Shown here: positions 11,807-22,790 of the stretch, piece after piece
Position numbering within the stretch: the first letter of the stretch is position 1
Layout: the number at the start of each line of letters is the position of its first letter
DNA from: Megachile rotundata
Taxonomy: Eukaryota; Arthropoda; Insecta; Hymenoptera; Megachilidae
Assembly (NCBI RefSeq): GCF_050947335.1
Contig: NC_134989.1
Span: 7,123,501 to 7,187,500 of the forward strand
Direction: 5' to 3'
DNA: 64,000 nt
Made by a program: the position numbers and the translations under genes
The notes under the pieces: model-generated
What the model saw: the letters and a program-made list of their open reading frames with translations, nothing else
Told to the model about the DNA's origin: nothing
Database searches by the model: none

Positions 11807-12060
11807 ATTAGTTTTCGGTATCAAACTGATATTAAAAATATCTTGACTCTCAATATTCATTTAATGTTAAAAGTATCCTCCGCCATGTTTGTTTTACGTG
11901 CTAGTTTATATCTGCAACGATAGATTCCCTTTTATTAGTTTTCAGTATCAAACTAATGTTAAAAATATCTTGACTCTCAATATTCATTTAATGTTAAAAG
12001 TATCCTCCGCCATGTTTGTTTTATGTGCTAGTTTATATCTGCAACGATAGATTCCCTTTT
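11807..12060. repeat. Recent 127-bp tandem duplication
   Basis: Copies 11807-11933 and 11934-12060 are nearly identical. The landmarks TATCTTGACTCTC (11839 and 11966) and GATAGATTCCC (11919 and 12046) are both exactly 127 bp apart. The only differences I see are four transitions near the start and in the TTACGTGC/TTATGTGC word. Two of these involve CpG in one copy. Unlike the minisatellites, the unit is complex unique sequence. Confidence 0.95.
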
Positions 12061-12480
12061 TAATAAAATTTTTGTCAATTGTTGAACAAATAATTATAGG
12101 TATAGTATTGTATATAATAAATAGTCTGTTAATTCTGTTTTTATAAAACACTAACTAATATATTTTATAAAATATTAGAGTTAGGGTGAATTGTTAGTGC
12201 ACTTGGAATTTTAATCTGAAACTTCATTTCAAAGAGGCAGATTTATTTTGCCGATTTATGTTTCAAAAATAACAAAAGAAAGGAATAAAGATAATAAAAA
12301 ATATTAGACTAATAAAAGTTATAAAAAGTTTGAAAAACTAAAATAGAAATTGTTTAAATTAAAATATTTCTAATTTTAAGATGTTTTGTAAAAATGAGAA
12401 ATTTTAACAAAACATAATTATCGATACTCGATCTTTTTTATAAATACAATCGTGTAATAAGTCATTGTTGTTAAATGGAT
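12061..12480. other. A+T-rich unique sequence, no feature seen
   Basis: Unique A+T-rich DNA downstream of the 127-bp duplication. No open frame, RNA gene or repeat was recognised. Confidence 0.6.
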
Positions 12481-12760
12481 TATTTGAATAGTCGCAGATT
12501 ACATGTAATTGAATAATTTGCGGAAACGGTATTGTTACAGCGCAAACATGGTACTTGCTAATTCCCTAGTGATTGTCACCGAAACCACATTGCCTATTGA
12601 TTGAAATTTCCATTGTGTTAATAATAAAATGCGTAAATAATTGAACAGCACCGTCGGCCGCGTATAATTTATTGTGATATTTCTGTACAGCTCCAGAATT
12701 ATTGAATCCTGCCGCAATAATTAAAATGCTTGATACTTGTTGCAAATATTTATATTATGA
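12481..12760. other. Candidate conserved non-coding element
   Basis: Moderately GC-rich unique block (for example CACCGTCGGCCGCG near 12650) embedded in A+T-rich DNA, rich in ATTA and AATAATTA homeodomain-type core words. A 60-codon minus frame is present but unremarkable. Conservation cannot be tested here. Confidence 0.35.
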
Positions 12761-12859
12761 TTGCAGAGAGGACATTGAAATTTGAGGGAAATTTTATTGT
12801 GTTTAAATTGTTTAATGTGTTTGTAAATAATTGTGTGGTATAACTTATACAATTTTTAA

Positions 12860-13180
12860 CTGTACAAGCTTTTAAATTTTCAAATTTATACATTTTTTAA
12901 TATAGAAACTTTTAAATCTGAAATTTAGAAATTTTTTAATATACAAACTTTGAAATTTGAAATTTAGGAATTTTGGATATGCAAACTTAAATCTGAAATT
13001 TAAGAATTTTTGAATATACAAACTTTGAAATGTGAAATTTAGAAATTTTTGAAAACACAAACTTTGAAATTTGGAATTTAGAAATTTTTAAATATACAAA
13101 CTTAGAAATTTTTGAATACACAAACATTCAAATTTGAAATTTAGAAATTTTCGAATGTACAAGTTTTCAAATTCTCAAAT
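12860..13180. repeat. About 39-bp minisatellite
   Basis: CAAACTT recurs at 12943, 12982, 13019, 13058 and 13097 (spacings 37-39 bp), each followed by a GAAATTTGAAATTTAGAAATTTTT-like tract. The 62-codon minus-strand frame (F/K/N-rich) is made by the repeat. Confidence 0.85.
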
Positions 13181-13600
13181 TTCATGAATTGGAAAATTGG
13201 AATATCAAATCTTATATTCTACAATTTTTTAATCTCTACATTACAAACTTTGAAAATGAAAAATTACAATTCTTGAAATTTTTAGGGTTTAAAAATCAAA
13301 AACCTAGAAAATTAAAAAATTCGCGGTTTCCGTATCCACCTTCCACATTTCTAAATTATTAAATTACAAAATTACAAAATTTTGACTCTCCAAATTTTCA
13401 ATCTACTAAACTCTGTCCACTTCAGACAAAATACTTGAAATCAAAAAATTTGAAATCTGCAAATCTCCAACCCTTCAGTATGCACTATCACAAAATACTT
13501 CACAATCGTCATACTTCACACTTTATTAACCAACCACCGAGAACTTTTATAAATCAAATATTTTCATAACAAGTTAATAAATCATTTCTCTATCCAATAT
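13181..13600. repeat. Degenerate AATTTCAAAATTTG-type tract
   Basis: Scattered CAAATTTTCAATC, AAATTACAAAATT and TTGAAATC words without a stable period. This is the decayed edge of the neighbouring array. No gene is visible. Confidence 0.6.
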
Positions 13601-14045
13601 CGACAACTTTATTCAACCAACTGTCATCATGGTCGATTCGTTCCAGCGAATCGGGACGCTGTAAACATAACTACAGAAGCTAGAGAGAAATTACAACATA
13701 AGCGGTACGTTTAGCGAAGTGCAAACATTTATTGGTTAAACCACACGCACATTCAGTGTACTTTAACGAAGCGTTATCTGCGGTCGTATGGAAACTTGTT
13801 GACAATCAACGGTAGGATATGCTGTATAACACCATGCTATTGTTTGAAACGCAGCTTGGAAGTAAATGTCGCGTGTTCTCGTGATGTGAAACCGAATATA
13901 GGATAGTAGCAATCTTGATGCTTTGTAATCGTTCGTTCCAGAAGAGAAGCAAACAAGGTTATCAGTCTGTGCAATTTCATTGTCACCCTTCCCAATGATT
14001 CTCTTCTCTGTTTTTCTTTCTTTCTTTTTTTTTTTTTTTTTGGTA
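13601..14045. other. GC-richer unique island ending in a poly-T run
   Basis: Unique sequence with CpG words (TTCCAGCGAATCGGGACGC near 13644) up to about 13990. It is followed by a pyrimidine tract and a poly-T run of about 18 bases (14024-14041). I see no open frame of note. Candidate regulatory DNA. Confidence 0.4.
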
Positions 14046-14670
14046 ATATTCAGATTTTATATTTTGAGGTTTATTTTACGAAAATGGTGTTACAAAATTT
14101 TTAAAAAATTTTGATTTCTTGAAGTTTTATTTGATTGACATTTATGGTAATTTTATGGCGAGTGGTCAAAGCGACTTGAAAATTTAAGTAGTTTTGCAGT
14201 TTGGAAATTTTTAAATATTAAATTTGCAATATTATAAATATTTGTTTGGGTATTTAGAGATTTTTAGGTACAAAAATTTTGCATATTTTGACACTCACAT
14301 TTTTGTTTTTAGAAATTTGCAATTTTGTAATGTAGAAGTGACAAATTTCTAAGATTTTAAACTTACACTCTAAAATTTGGAAATTTGGAAACTGAATTTG
14401 TACGTTCTAGAGTCTAGATATTTGATATTACAATTTTATAAGCATGTGTACAGATTGGCAGATTTGTAGATTTCTAGACATGTCGATTTGTAGATTTACA
14501 AGTTTGTAAACTTATAGACTTGTAGATTTACAAATTTGCAAATTTATAGATTTGTAGGTGTACAGACTTAAAGATTTACAGATTTATCAGTTTGTATATT
14601 TACAGATTAGAAATTTATAAATAATATAAATGTATTTAATAAATATTTTAAAAATTTAGAAATGTTATAA
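14046..14670. repeat. Degenerate GATTTGTAGATTTACAAATTTG minisatellite
   Basis: From about 14390 to 14620 units such as GATTTGTAGATTTACAA and AATTTATAGATTTGTAG recur at roughly 15-16 bp. The part before 14390 is a looser AATTTTG tract. Confidence 0.75.
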
Positions 14671-14689
14671 GTTCAAGCGTTTGCGAATT

Positions 14690-15360
14690 TAGAAATTTAG
14701 ACATCGAAACATAAAAGCTTTGAAGTTCCGAATTTTTTGAACACAGTAATATCCTGCAATAGCGAGATTATGGTTTCCACAGCGGAGCCACACAAAAGAG
14801 ACGAAGCTCGGAGTTTCCAGTATTTCGCCGCACGAAGGCTTTAAAGTCAATTCAGAATTGACCCGCCGCTTGGCTGTACTCTTAAGCAGCACGCAACGAT
14901 ACCATCAGGGTCAGTTGCCGCAGGCACACGGAAGACTGCGAAATTATAACATAAACATTACGTTTGGCCGCATACGCTGGTCAAATCGCAGATTACGCCA
15001 AATGCATTGCGAGGAAGCGCTATCGGCGGCTTGCCGGAAATGCCGGAATAGTGAACTCGGCTCACGTCCGGAATGCTGTAACCAGGCGTCGTAACACCCG
15101 GTTCACCCGTAATTGTAATCCTAGCCTCGCTGGCTGCGTCGCATGCATTGTTCACCTTTCGAACAACTGGCGATCCGAGGGATGTCGAATTTGGACAAAT
15201 ATTGTATCGGGACCCGCTTGAGAAACAAGAAGGCTGATTAATAAATATATTTCGAACGTTTGGAAACAGTCACGAAAATAAGATAGGAAAAGATTAAAGA
15301 TACTCTGCTGTTTTCTGACGACACCCTGGCCATCGGAATCCACTATAAATTTTCAGAATT
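14690..15360. other. GC-rich unique island with overlapping anonymous frames
   Basis: From 14760 to 15230 the sequence is unique and CpG-rich (for example TATCGGCGGCTTGCCGGAAA at 15021). Frames of 60-85 codons occur in several phases on both strands at once, which indicates few stop codons because of composition. None has a domain I recognise. This is a candidate CpG-island-like regulatory or conserved non-coding element. Confidence 0.42.
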
Positions 15361-15417
15361 TTTCACGTTTTCATGTTTAATAATAATTTTGCATGACCTA
15401 AGTCAATTTTCCATATA

Positions 15418-16366
15418 TAGGGTGGCTCACCACATTTTGCCATCTAAATTTGTGTTATTATTATTACTCATAGCAAACAATGTTTTAGATGAAGTTGAAT
15501 GGTTTTGAGAGGAGCATATGCTGATGGTATATTTTTTTTTGTAGGCGGACGTGTAAACGACATATGAAGGTCATTAATGTTTTTTTAAGTGGAATCATAT
15601 ATTTTTTATTGCATCAACTAATACTCCATCATATTCTTTACTAAAAAGTATTAATCTATTTATGTGAAAAAAAAGTTTAGGAGATATTTTAATTCCAACT
15701 TGTTAGGAAATCGTGTCTTTCTGGTCAATACATATTATGAATTGGCCTAACTGAACAGCAAATGTTTTTCTATATGCTTTGAGAGGTCACCAAACGAATT
15801 ATGAGTTTTTGTTTTTTTTTTGTTACGCAGTAACAGTGAAATTTAGTCTCTGTTACGTCTCTAATACGGTAAATACGACGATACGGTGAATTATCACTTC
15901 ATAATGAAGTATTCTAAAGAAGAAAAGATAGACATGTTATCAGTTTATTTTGAAGCTGGAAAAAGTGCTACACACGCAGAAAGATTATACACTACGGAAT
16001 ATTAGTAAGTCATTAATTTCTCGATTCTGAAAGTGTTCCGATGCAAATGGTTGCCACATTGAACCTTTTCTGTAAATAGACATTAAAATTAAAATATCTC
16101 CTAAACCAATAATTTTTTCACATAAATAGATTAATACTTTTTTATAAAGTATATGAAGGAGTATCAGCTGATGCAATCAAAAATATATGATTGCATTTAA
16201 AACAACATTAATGACCTTCATATGTCCTTTATATGTCCACATACAAAAAAAATATACCACCAGCATATGCCTCTCTCAAAACCATTCAACTTCAACTAAA
16301 ACATTGTTTGCTATGAGTAATAATAATGACGCAAATCTAGATGGCAAAATGTGGTGAGCCCCCCTG
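15418..16366 (+). mobile_element. Tc1/mariner-type non-autonomous element with long terminal inverted repeats
   Basis: The left arm from 15418 (TAGGGTGGCTCACCACATTT) is the imperfect reverse complement of the right arm ending at 16366. The arms match for about 290 bp each, including ACTCATAGCAAACAATGTTT and AAGGTCATTAATGTT, with scattered substitutions. Both ends are flanked by TA (15416-15417 and 16367-16368), the target duplication of Tc1/mariner/IS630 elements. The roughly 360-bp interior holds a short transposase remnant, so this is a deletion derivative that would need a transposase in trans. No second copy is in the window. Confidence 0.9.
15904..16005 (+). pseudogene. N-terminal transposase remnant (helix-turn-helix, DUF4817-like)
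   Basis: An ATG frame of 33 codons plus TAG lies inside the 949-bp inverted-repeat element. It starts MKYSKEEKIDML and continues with VYFEAGKSATHAERLY. This pattern (YS.EEK.DML..Y.E...-...A.RLY) is what I know from the N-terminal helix-turn-helix of insect Tc1/mariner-related transposases, annotated in databases as DUF4817. The full proteins are several hundred residues long. Here everything after the first helices, including the DDE/D catalytic domain, is gone. The family assignment is from memory of the motif. A profile search would settle it. Confidence 0.7.
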
Positions 16367-16960
16367 TATAACATAATGTTACAGTTATAAAAGTAAAAGT
16401 TTCGTATGTGGTCCTAATTCAATGTCTAGAGACTATATACTTCCTCACAAAGTGCGTTTATATTATTAACAACATACCATTTGTAACTTATAGCTACAAA
16501 TGGTAAATAACACTATATAATAATAATACAATATCATATTTTTAACATTTATAGTACAGCTAAATAATTTTAGAGTGATGATTGAAGTCAATTAAGTTAG
16601 CTTTTGTATTATGGAAGCTGAGCTAACAATTTGCTCCCTCAGGCAGATTCAAGAATTTCGTTTTCAAGGACCAAGTTTAAACAGTATAATAAATGTTAAT
16701 CATGTCCGGATCATGAACGTGGTGCACTAAACAGTTTTGGCTTCTCCCATTATGAGACGCTAGGAAGGTCACGTTGTTGTAACTGGGTCTCTTGGATTAA
16801 TCATCTTGTTGAGAATCTACGATATCCGAATTAATAAGGAGGATACAGGGCTGCGTTTATCATTGGTAAAATAAGCACGTGCTCAGGGGTGGATGAGAGT
16901 ATGGCGAAATTGGGCGACCTCGCAGGATAATTTCTGAAGAGTACACATAAAATAGAAAAT
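16367..16960. other. Unique sequence downstream of the mariner-type element
   Basis: A+T-rich to 16600, then a moderately GC-richer stretch (16640-16940). No gene was recognised. A perfect short hairpin at 16475-16505 is listed separately. Confidence 0.5.
16475..16505. other. Perfect 11-bp-stem hairpin
   Basis: TACCATTTGTA and TACAAATGGTA flank a 9-base loop. The stem does not extend beyond 11 bp. Too short for a microRNA precursor. It could be an excision scar or a chance palindrome. Confidence 0.8.
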
Positions 16961-17560
16961 ATTAAAATTTTCATATTTTCAAATATCCACATTCTTTAAT
17001 TTTTTCATTTTCAAGTTATCAGATCTTCCCCTGTTTATAAATTTTTTAGTTTGTTAAATTTACATATTTACAAATCCCAAAATTCTTAAATTCTCCAAAT
17101 TATCGAATTGCAACTTCTTTGAATTCAATAACTTCTGGATTACTAAGCTTTCATTATATTTCCTGAATTTTTACTTTTCGAATGGTTAAGTTTTAAAATT
17201 TCTAAATTCCCAAATTTTATTAATATATTAGTATATTATTAATATATTAATATTATATTTAATATAATATTAATAAATTCTTAAGCTTCCAAACTGTTAA
17301 GTTTCTCAGTTTCTAAATTTTGATTTATGAAATTTTTCAAACTTCCAAATTTTTAGATTCTCAAATTTCGAAACTGACCAGTCTTCCAGTTTCTACATTC
17401 CATTTTCTTCAATTTAAAAAATTTTCAAACTCTCACTTTCCATTATCCTAAAATGTCCACATTCGTCAATAACTAAAGTCTCAATTTTGCTCACATAAAA
17501 AATGATTAGGTTTTCATATTTCTTGAGTCCTAGTATTAAAATATTCCTAGCCTTAAACAT
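16961..17560. repeat. Degenerate CAAATTTTC-type minisatellite with an AT palindromic block
   Basis: TTTCTAAATTCCCAAATTTT-like words without a stable period. The stretch 17217-17277 consists only of ATTAATATATTA-type words and is strongly self-complementary. Confidence 0.65.
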
Positions 17561-18460
17561 TATTTAATCAAATATTCCCCACCTTGAAAATCATTCATAA
17601 TAAAATATTCCCCATACAAATTTTCCTTTACAAAGAATTTTTAAATATTTTCAAATTAAGTTGTCTCCAAAACGAACATCGACTATACATTTCAAATTTA
17701 TTTTTTCTACGAAAACTCCAATCAAACTTCCAAAACATCAAGCACGATGTAACAAGCTAAATACAAACTGCTGCTACATCGCAACATCCATCGCTATATT
17801 CGTAACAAAATATTTAAACTCAACATTTTTACGGTTATTTTCATTTGTTCGAAAGACCCCCACCCAATTTGTCAAAAAAAAAAACACGTGCACAATTGAA
17901 TACACGATTGCACGTTACTTTTGTTTTTATCTTTAATTAATAGTACCGTCGATAAAAGCAGTTTGTAAAAAGCGAAGTACACAGTGGCTGACGAGCTAAA
18001 TTAATGAAAAGGAAACAGCGACTATTGATTAATTCATTGAAATCTCAATAATGCGATCGCACCGATATTGGTGGACAAGCATTAAATATGTACAACAGGA
18101 AGCAGACGATATTAACACAAAAAACAGCCATAGAACGGAAAAGTTCGTTACTCTGGTTATGGTTTTATTATGCATACTTTCCGGCATACCGGAGTATGAA
18201 GTTCTGACAACCATTAATTTCCACGTACTCAGTTCTACCCCTTCCTGTCAGTTTTGAGCCATCGTCGACGATATATTACCTTCCCTCCCTGACCAACACG
18301 CTGACGTCCTATGCATGTTCTTTTTTTTTCTACACCGCCGGTAATTAATTAATACTGACATTTCGTCTATCAACTTATACCGCTATTCATTTATATCCGA
18401 TTTTTAATTAAAAGTTTCTGTCGGCGAGGCAATTTTTGACAGCGAACAGAAACCTGTGTA
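17561..18460. other. Unique sequence with a GC-richer core, no gene recognised
   Basis: The part from 18020 to 18320 is GC-richer and has short frames on both strands (68 and 61 codons) that overlap. A 91-codon frame at 17661-17936 sits in A+T-rich DNA. None carries a domain I recognise. Confidence 0.38.
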
Positions 18461-18559
18461 TTAATTCTATTTTATCAAACAAACTAGTGATTGTTCTTGT
18501 GACCCGTGGTTAGAATTAAAAATTTGATTTTTTATTTTATTATGACAGGAAATGGAGGG

Positions 18560-18889
18560 TGTACATTTTTTATTTTTAAAGTTAATTTCTGAGGGATGGG
18601 TTTTTGAATATTTGAGAATTTGCGAGTTTGGAGATTTGGAAAAACAAGTTTGAAATCTGGAAATTTTGTAGCGTTCGAAATTAAATATTCGGGAGGGTGC
18701 ACATTTGGAATTTACGAATGTAGGAACTTCTGCATTTAAATATTTGAAACCTGGTAAATTATTTATGTATTTAAAACTTGGTAACTTTGGAACTTCTAAA
18801 TGTAGATATTTGAGTTTGTAACTTATTAAATAGGGCACGTTCTTTATTTTTATAATAACTTTAAAAGCTTCAATACTGTGAAATATTTA
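18560..18889. repeat. Degenerate AATTTGGAG minisatellite
   Basis: Loose words such as TTTGAGAATTTGCGAGTTTGG and AAATATTTGAAACCTGG lead into the ordered 47-bp array to the right. The 123-codon minus frame (18467-18838) is mostly repeat-derived. Confidence 0.65.
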
Positions 18890-19480
18890 CTTATTTGGTA
18901 ATTTTGAAATTTAGAAATTTAAAAATTCGGTAATTTTGAAATTTAGGGATTGAGAAATTTGGAAATTTCAAATTTGGGGATTTGGAGATTTGGAAACTTG
19001 GAATTTAGTAATTTTGAAATTTGGGGATTTGGAGATTTGGAAACTTGGAATTTAGTAATTTTGAAATTTGGGGATTTGGAAATTTGGAAACTTGGAATTT
19101 GGTCATTTTGAAATTTGAGAAATTGGAAATTTGGAAACTTGGAATTTGGTCATTTTGGAATTTGAGAAATTGGAAATTTGGAAACTTGCAATTTGGTCAT
19201 TTTAAAATTTGAGAAATTGGAAATTGGAAATTGGAAATTTGGAAATTAGAGGATTTAGAAATTTGGAAACTTGCAATTTGGTCATTTTGAAATTTGAGAA
19301 ATTGGAAGTTTGGAAATTGGAAGATTTGGAAATTTGGAATTTGGAAATTCTAGAATTGGGAATTTGGAAATTTGGAAATTTGGAATTTAGTAATTTGGAA
19401 ATTTGGGAATTTGGAAAATTGAAAGTTAGTAATGTGGAAATTTACGGATTTGAAAATTTGGAAACTTGTGATGTATAAAT
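18890..19480. repeat. 47-bp minisatellite (AATTTGGAAACTTGG type)
   Basis: GAAACTTG starts at 18993, 19040, 19087, 19134 and 19181, exactly 47 bp apart, within units of TTTGGTCATTTTGAAATTTGAGAAATTGG. After 19200 the phase slips (next landmark at 19266) and the array degenerates into AATTTGGGAATTTGGAA words to 19480. Frames rich in W, G, N, L, E and F are repeat translations. Confidence 0.92.
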
Positions 19481-19489
19481 GATACAATT

Positions 19490-20110
19490 TGCTAAAGACA
19501 GCGAGTGATGAATCATTTTGATTCTTACCACCGTAACAATATCTCAATTTCCTCTTGAGTCAGTAATTACTACAGTATTAATTTATATTTCATATTTCTC
19601 CTTTAGATAAGTTTATGCTAAGTTTAACCTAATTTAATGCTCTCTGCCTGAGGTGCAATCAAAGTTCTATCCTTAGATGCACCTTGTTGGTCTTCCAACA
19701 ATTCTGACGTTACTCCGCCTAATTTAATGAATTAATGAATCTTCGCGCAAGAAGTACTTTCTCGAATACGTAATAAATCAAATCAGATGTTATAATTATA
19801 ATTTCTCACCTGCGAATTATTGGAAAGAAAGAAAAAAAAGATCGGTTGAAACGTTCGTTATGAAAGTTCTGGTGTAAGTCTTATGCTGTTTCTCGAGATC
19901 CTTGTAATATTGACATCGTTCTCTTCATTTATCTCTACTTCTCTCATTATTGTACAATTTGTCAATAAGACTTGTCTTGATTTGAGTGGAGTAGTATTCA
20001 AATTACAACTATAGATAAAATTTATTTTTGGCATACATTTACTAGAAGTGAAACTTATGTTGAATAAGAAGAACAAAATAAATATTTATGACGTTTCACA
20101 TGTAGTCACT
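19490..20110. other. Unique sequence, no gene recognised
   Basis: A+T-rich unique DNA with a slightly GC-richer part (19640-19760). A 72-codon minus frame has no recognisable domain. No mobile-element ends were seen. Confidence 0.55.
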
Positions 20111-20119
20111 TTTTGGAGA

Positions 20120-20750
20120 CTGAAGGGTTTATCTTCTTTCACTTACACGGTATCTAATTTCATCCATGCGGTATCTAATTTCACCTATATGTCACATGTA
20201 TGTAATTTCACTTACATATTAATCATATATGATCTAACTTGACGCATATATCACTCATATGTAATTTCACGCACATATCACTCACGTACGATCTAATTTC
20301 ATGCATGTATCACTCATATGTTGATTTCACACACATATCATCAATGTATGGTGGCATTTCAGACATACATATATCACTTATATGTAATTTCATACATATA
20401 TTACTCATATGTAAGTTCACATACATATGATCCATGTGTGGTCGCATTTCACACATGTGTCACTCATATGTAATTTTATACACATATCATCCATATATGG
20501 TCGTATTTCACGCATATATCACTTACATGTAGTTTCACACATATATCACTCATATGTAATTTCACACATGTATCAATCATATGTAATTTCACACATGTAT
20601 CACCCACATGTAATTTCATACATATATTAGTCATATGGCATTTAATTTGATTTACATATCACATGTGACATAATTTTAAGCTTATATCTCCCACACGTAA
20701 CTTTACACACATGTCATCCATATGTAATCTAATTTTCACATATCATCAAA
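20120..20750. repeat. 27-bp minisatellite rich in CATATG and ACATGT
   Basis: TTTCACAC is found at 20533, 20560 and 20587 (27 bp apart). The units between, of the form TATCACTCATATGTAATTTC, extend with decreasing order from about 20130 to 20740. Each unit carries one or two self-complementary hexamers (CATATG, ACATGT), so the array is dense in small palindromes and E-box-like words. Open frames here are repeat products. Confidence 0.9.
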
Positions 20751-20810
20751 TTTAGAAAAGTTTGAAATTTTCACATTACTCAGCTCACCCTATGTAGCAC
20801 AAACATCCCA

Positions 20811-21263
20811 TTAACACTTAATGAACCAGGCTCGCTAATTTACGTCTTTCTATTTTAACTTCCTCAGACGGGTCACGTACATTTTTTTGCTTGAATTTTT
20901 ATTAAATCGCGTTAGTTTTTAATTTTTATGCACATTTTTTTTCTTGTTACTGCAGCAGTACTATCCGTCGAATCTACCATAATATTTTACTTTTTAGCTA
21001 ATATTTTTTAATAATTTTTCATAACAATTTACATTAATCATTTTTTAATGAGTTTACAAGATATATACGTAACTTTTGACAAGTTCCACTTCGCAAAGAT
21101 GAGTGTTTTACAAATATCACGTTCCTAAGAAATTAACATACTAACATTCATTATACAACTGCAACCCTTAAAAAACCACACATATATTTTTACTTAATTC
21201 CCTCGAAAAATCCTCAAAACCCCAAAAGGACAGAGAAAATATAACCCGTCCGTTAGGTGTTAA
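20811..21263. mobile_element. Candidate piggyBac-like MITE (TTAA-flanked, 453 bp)
   Basis: The segment starts TTAA-CACTTAATGAAC and ends with the reverse complement of TTAA-CACCTAACGGAC. The 12-bp ends match at 9 positions and the three differences are transitions. TTAA at both ends is the target site of piggyBac transposases. The interior is A+T-rich with no open frame, so any movement would depend on a transposase elsewhere. The short imperfect ends leave room for chance. Confidence 0.5.
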
Positions 21264-21289
21264 GATAGAGGAACTCTAAACGCGAGAAT

Positions 21290-21560
21290 GGAGCTCGCAT
21301 CTTAATGTTGGACTCAGAGGTTAATCCGTAGGTGATGCAGATAAGATGTGGTGTGTGGGTTTTCTAGGATCAAGGATGCTGGGCTTAAGAAAAATGGTAT
21401 CGGGCGCAGAGATTAGCTGCAGATACAGGTAACATGTGAGGTTATGTGGAAATAGGACACGGGATCTAAAGAAAGAAGTTTGCTCTTAATAGAGATGTTA
21501 CAGATCGAGGTTAGTCAGTAGGAAATGTAGATAAAGTATGCCATGGAGGTTATTTTAAAA
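21290..21560. repeat. About 95-bp degenerate tandem repeat, three copies
   Basis: The word (A/C)GAG(G/A)TTAG/A recurs at 21316, 21408 and 21506 (92 and 98 bp). It is followed each time by a GTAGGTGATGCAGATAAG-like phrase. The copies are GC-richer and much more diverged than the AATTTG arrays. Confidence 0.6.
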
Positions 21561-21950
21561 TACGGAATACGGTTCATTCTGATAGCAGTAACATGTATAT
21601 TTCAATACTTTTCAGATGTGGTCTGTTATTTCTGCTGCATTATTGTACTATCTATTATTATTATTATTACTATTTATCTATAGGTCAAGGTTTAGGTTCG
21701 GGTTAGGTCTAGTCTGGTTATAGGTCTAATTTGACCTGGTCCTTTAGGTCAGTCTTTCAGGTCAGATGTTGCTCAGCTTACTGTTGTAACATAAATACTA
21801 TGTATTTATATACGTAGATATAACAATATCTGTTATTCTATACGTACGTATGCTGTGTAGGTATGCATAGTAGAGAACAGAGATGATTTTTCCAATAAAA
21901 GTATGGCAGCCAAGGGGAAGAGATGATTTTTAAAGTTTGTAGATATTGGT
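21561..21950. other. Unique sequence, no gene seen
   Basis: Contains a block of GGTTAGGTCTAGTC and TTAGGTCAG words (21680-21775) and an A+T-rich TATACGTA stretch (21780-21860). No gene or mobile-element end was recognised. Confidence 0.55.
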
Positions 21951-22790
21951 TAGGAACTTGAAGGTATAGTAAATTGTGGAATTTTAAATTTAAGGATTTT
22001 GGGATTTGAGAGTTTAGGGATTAGGGGGTCTAGGAATTGAGGACCTAGAAATTTGGGAATATAGGAATTTGGGGGGATAGGAACTTAAGGGTATATGAAT
22101 TTGGAGAATTTAGACTTTTATAACGTCCGGATTTGGATATGTGGAGATTAGGAAGTCTAGGAATTGAAGACATAGAGGTTTAATGATAAAGGAATTTGAA
22201 GGACAAGGGATTTGGCGAATTTAGAATTTTAGAATTTTTGGATTTGGAAATCGAGGGATTAGGAGGGTTAGAAATTGGGAATATAGGACATTGAAAATGT
22301 GGGGATTCGAGTTGTGGGAATTTGGGGCCATAGAAATTAGCGATTATGGAAATTTGAAAATATTGGAATTTGGGATTATGGAAATTTGGAGTTATGAGAA
22401 TTGGGGATTGTGAGAATTTAGACTTGTGGGAATTTTTAATTATGGGAATTTGAAATTATAGGAGTTTGAGCTAATGAGAATTTGGACTTACGAAAATTTG
22501 GGTCTATGAAAATTTGGGGTTTTGGGAATTTAGAACTATGGAAATTTGGAGTTATGGGAATTTGTAAGTTTGAAAATTTGAAAATTTAGGAATTGGTAAA
22601 TTATGGAATTTGAGAAATAAAAGTATTTGATAATTTTGAAATCTTTTTGATTTGGGAATCTAAGATTTAGGGATGCAGGAATCGTAGATCTGTACATTTT
22701 TCAATGTATAGGGGCCTAGAAACTCAGGAACCTGAAGTTATAGAAATTTATGAACTAGAGATTTGAAAATCTAGAAAATCCAATTTGACA
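21951..22790 (+). repeat. 16-bp-type minisatellite GGAATTTGGGATTATG (degenerate)
   Basis: From about 22000 to 22600 units such as GGGAATTTGGGGTTATG and GGAATTTGAAATTAT recur at about 15-17 bp. It is the same core as at 42930-43500 and 48480-48870, and the reverse complement of the core at 35935-37180. Older and more diverged than those arrays. Confidence 0.82.

Noticed and set aside
21680..21730. Interstitial telomeric repeat (TTAGG)n
   Set aside because: Only two TTAGG words separated by TTCGG, followed by other GGTC words. Too few for a telomeric tract.
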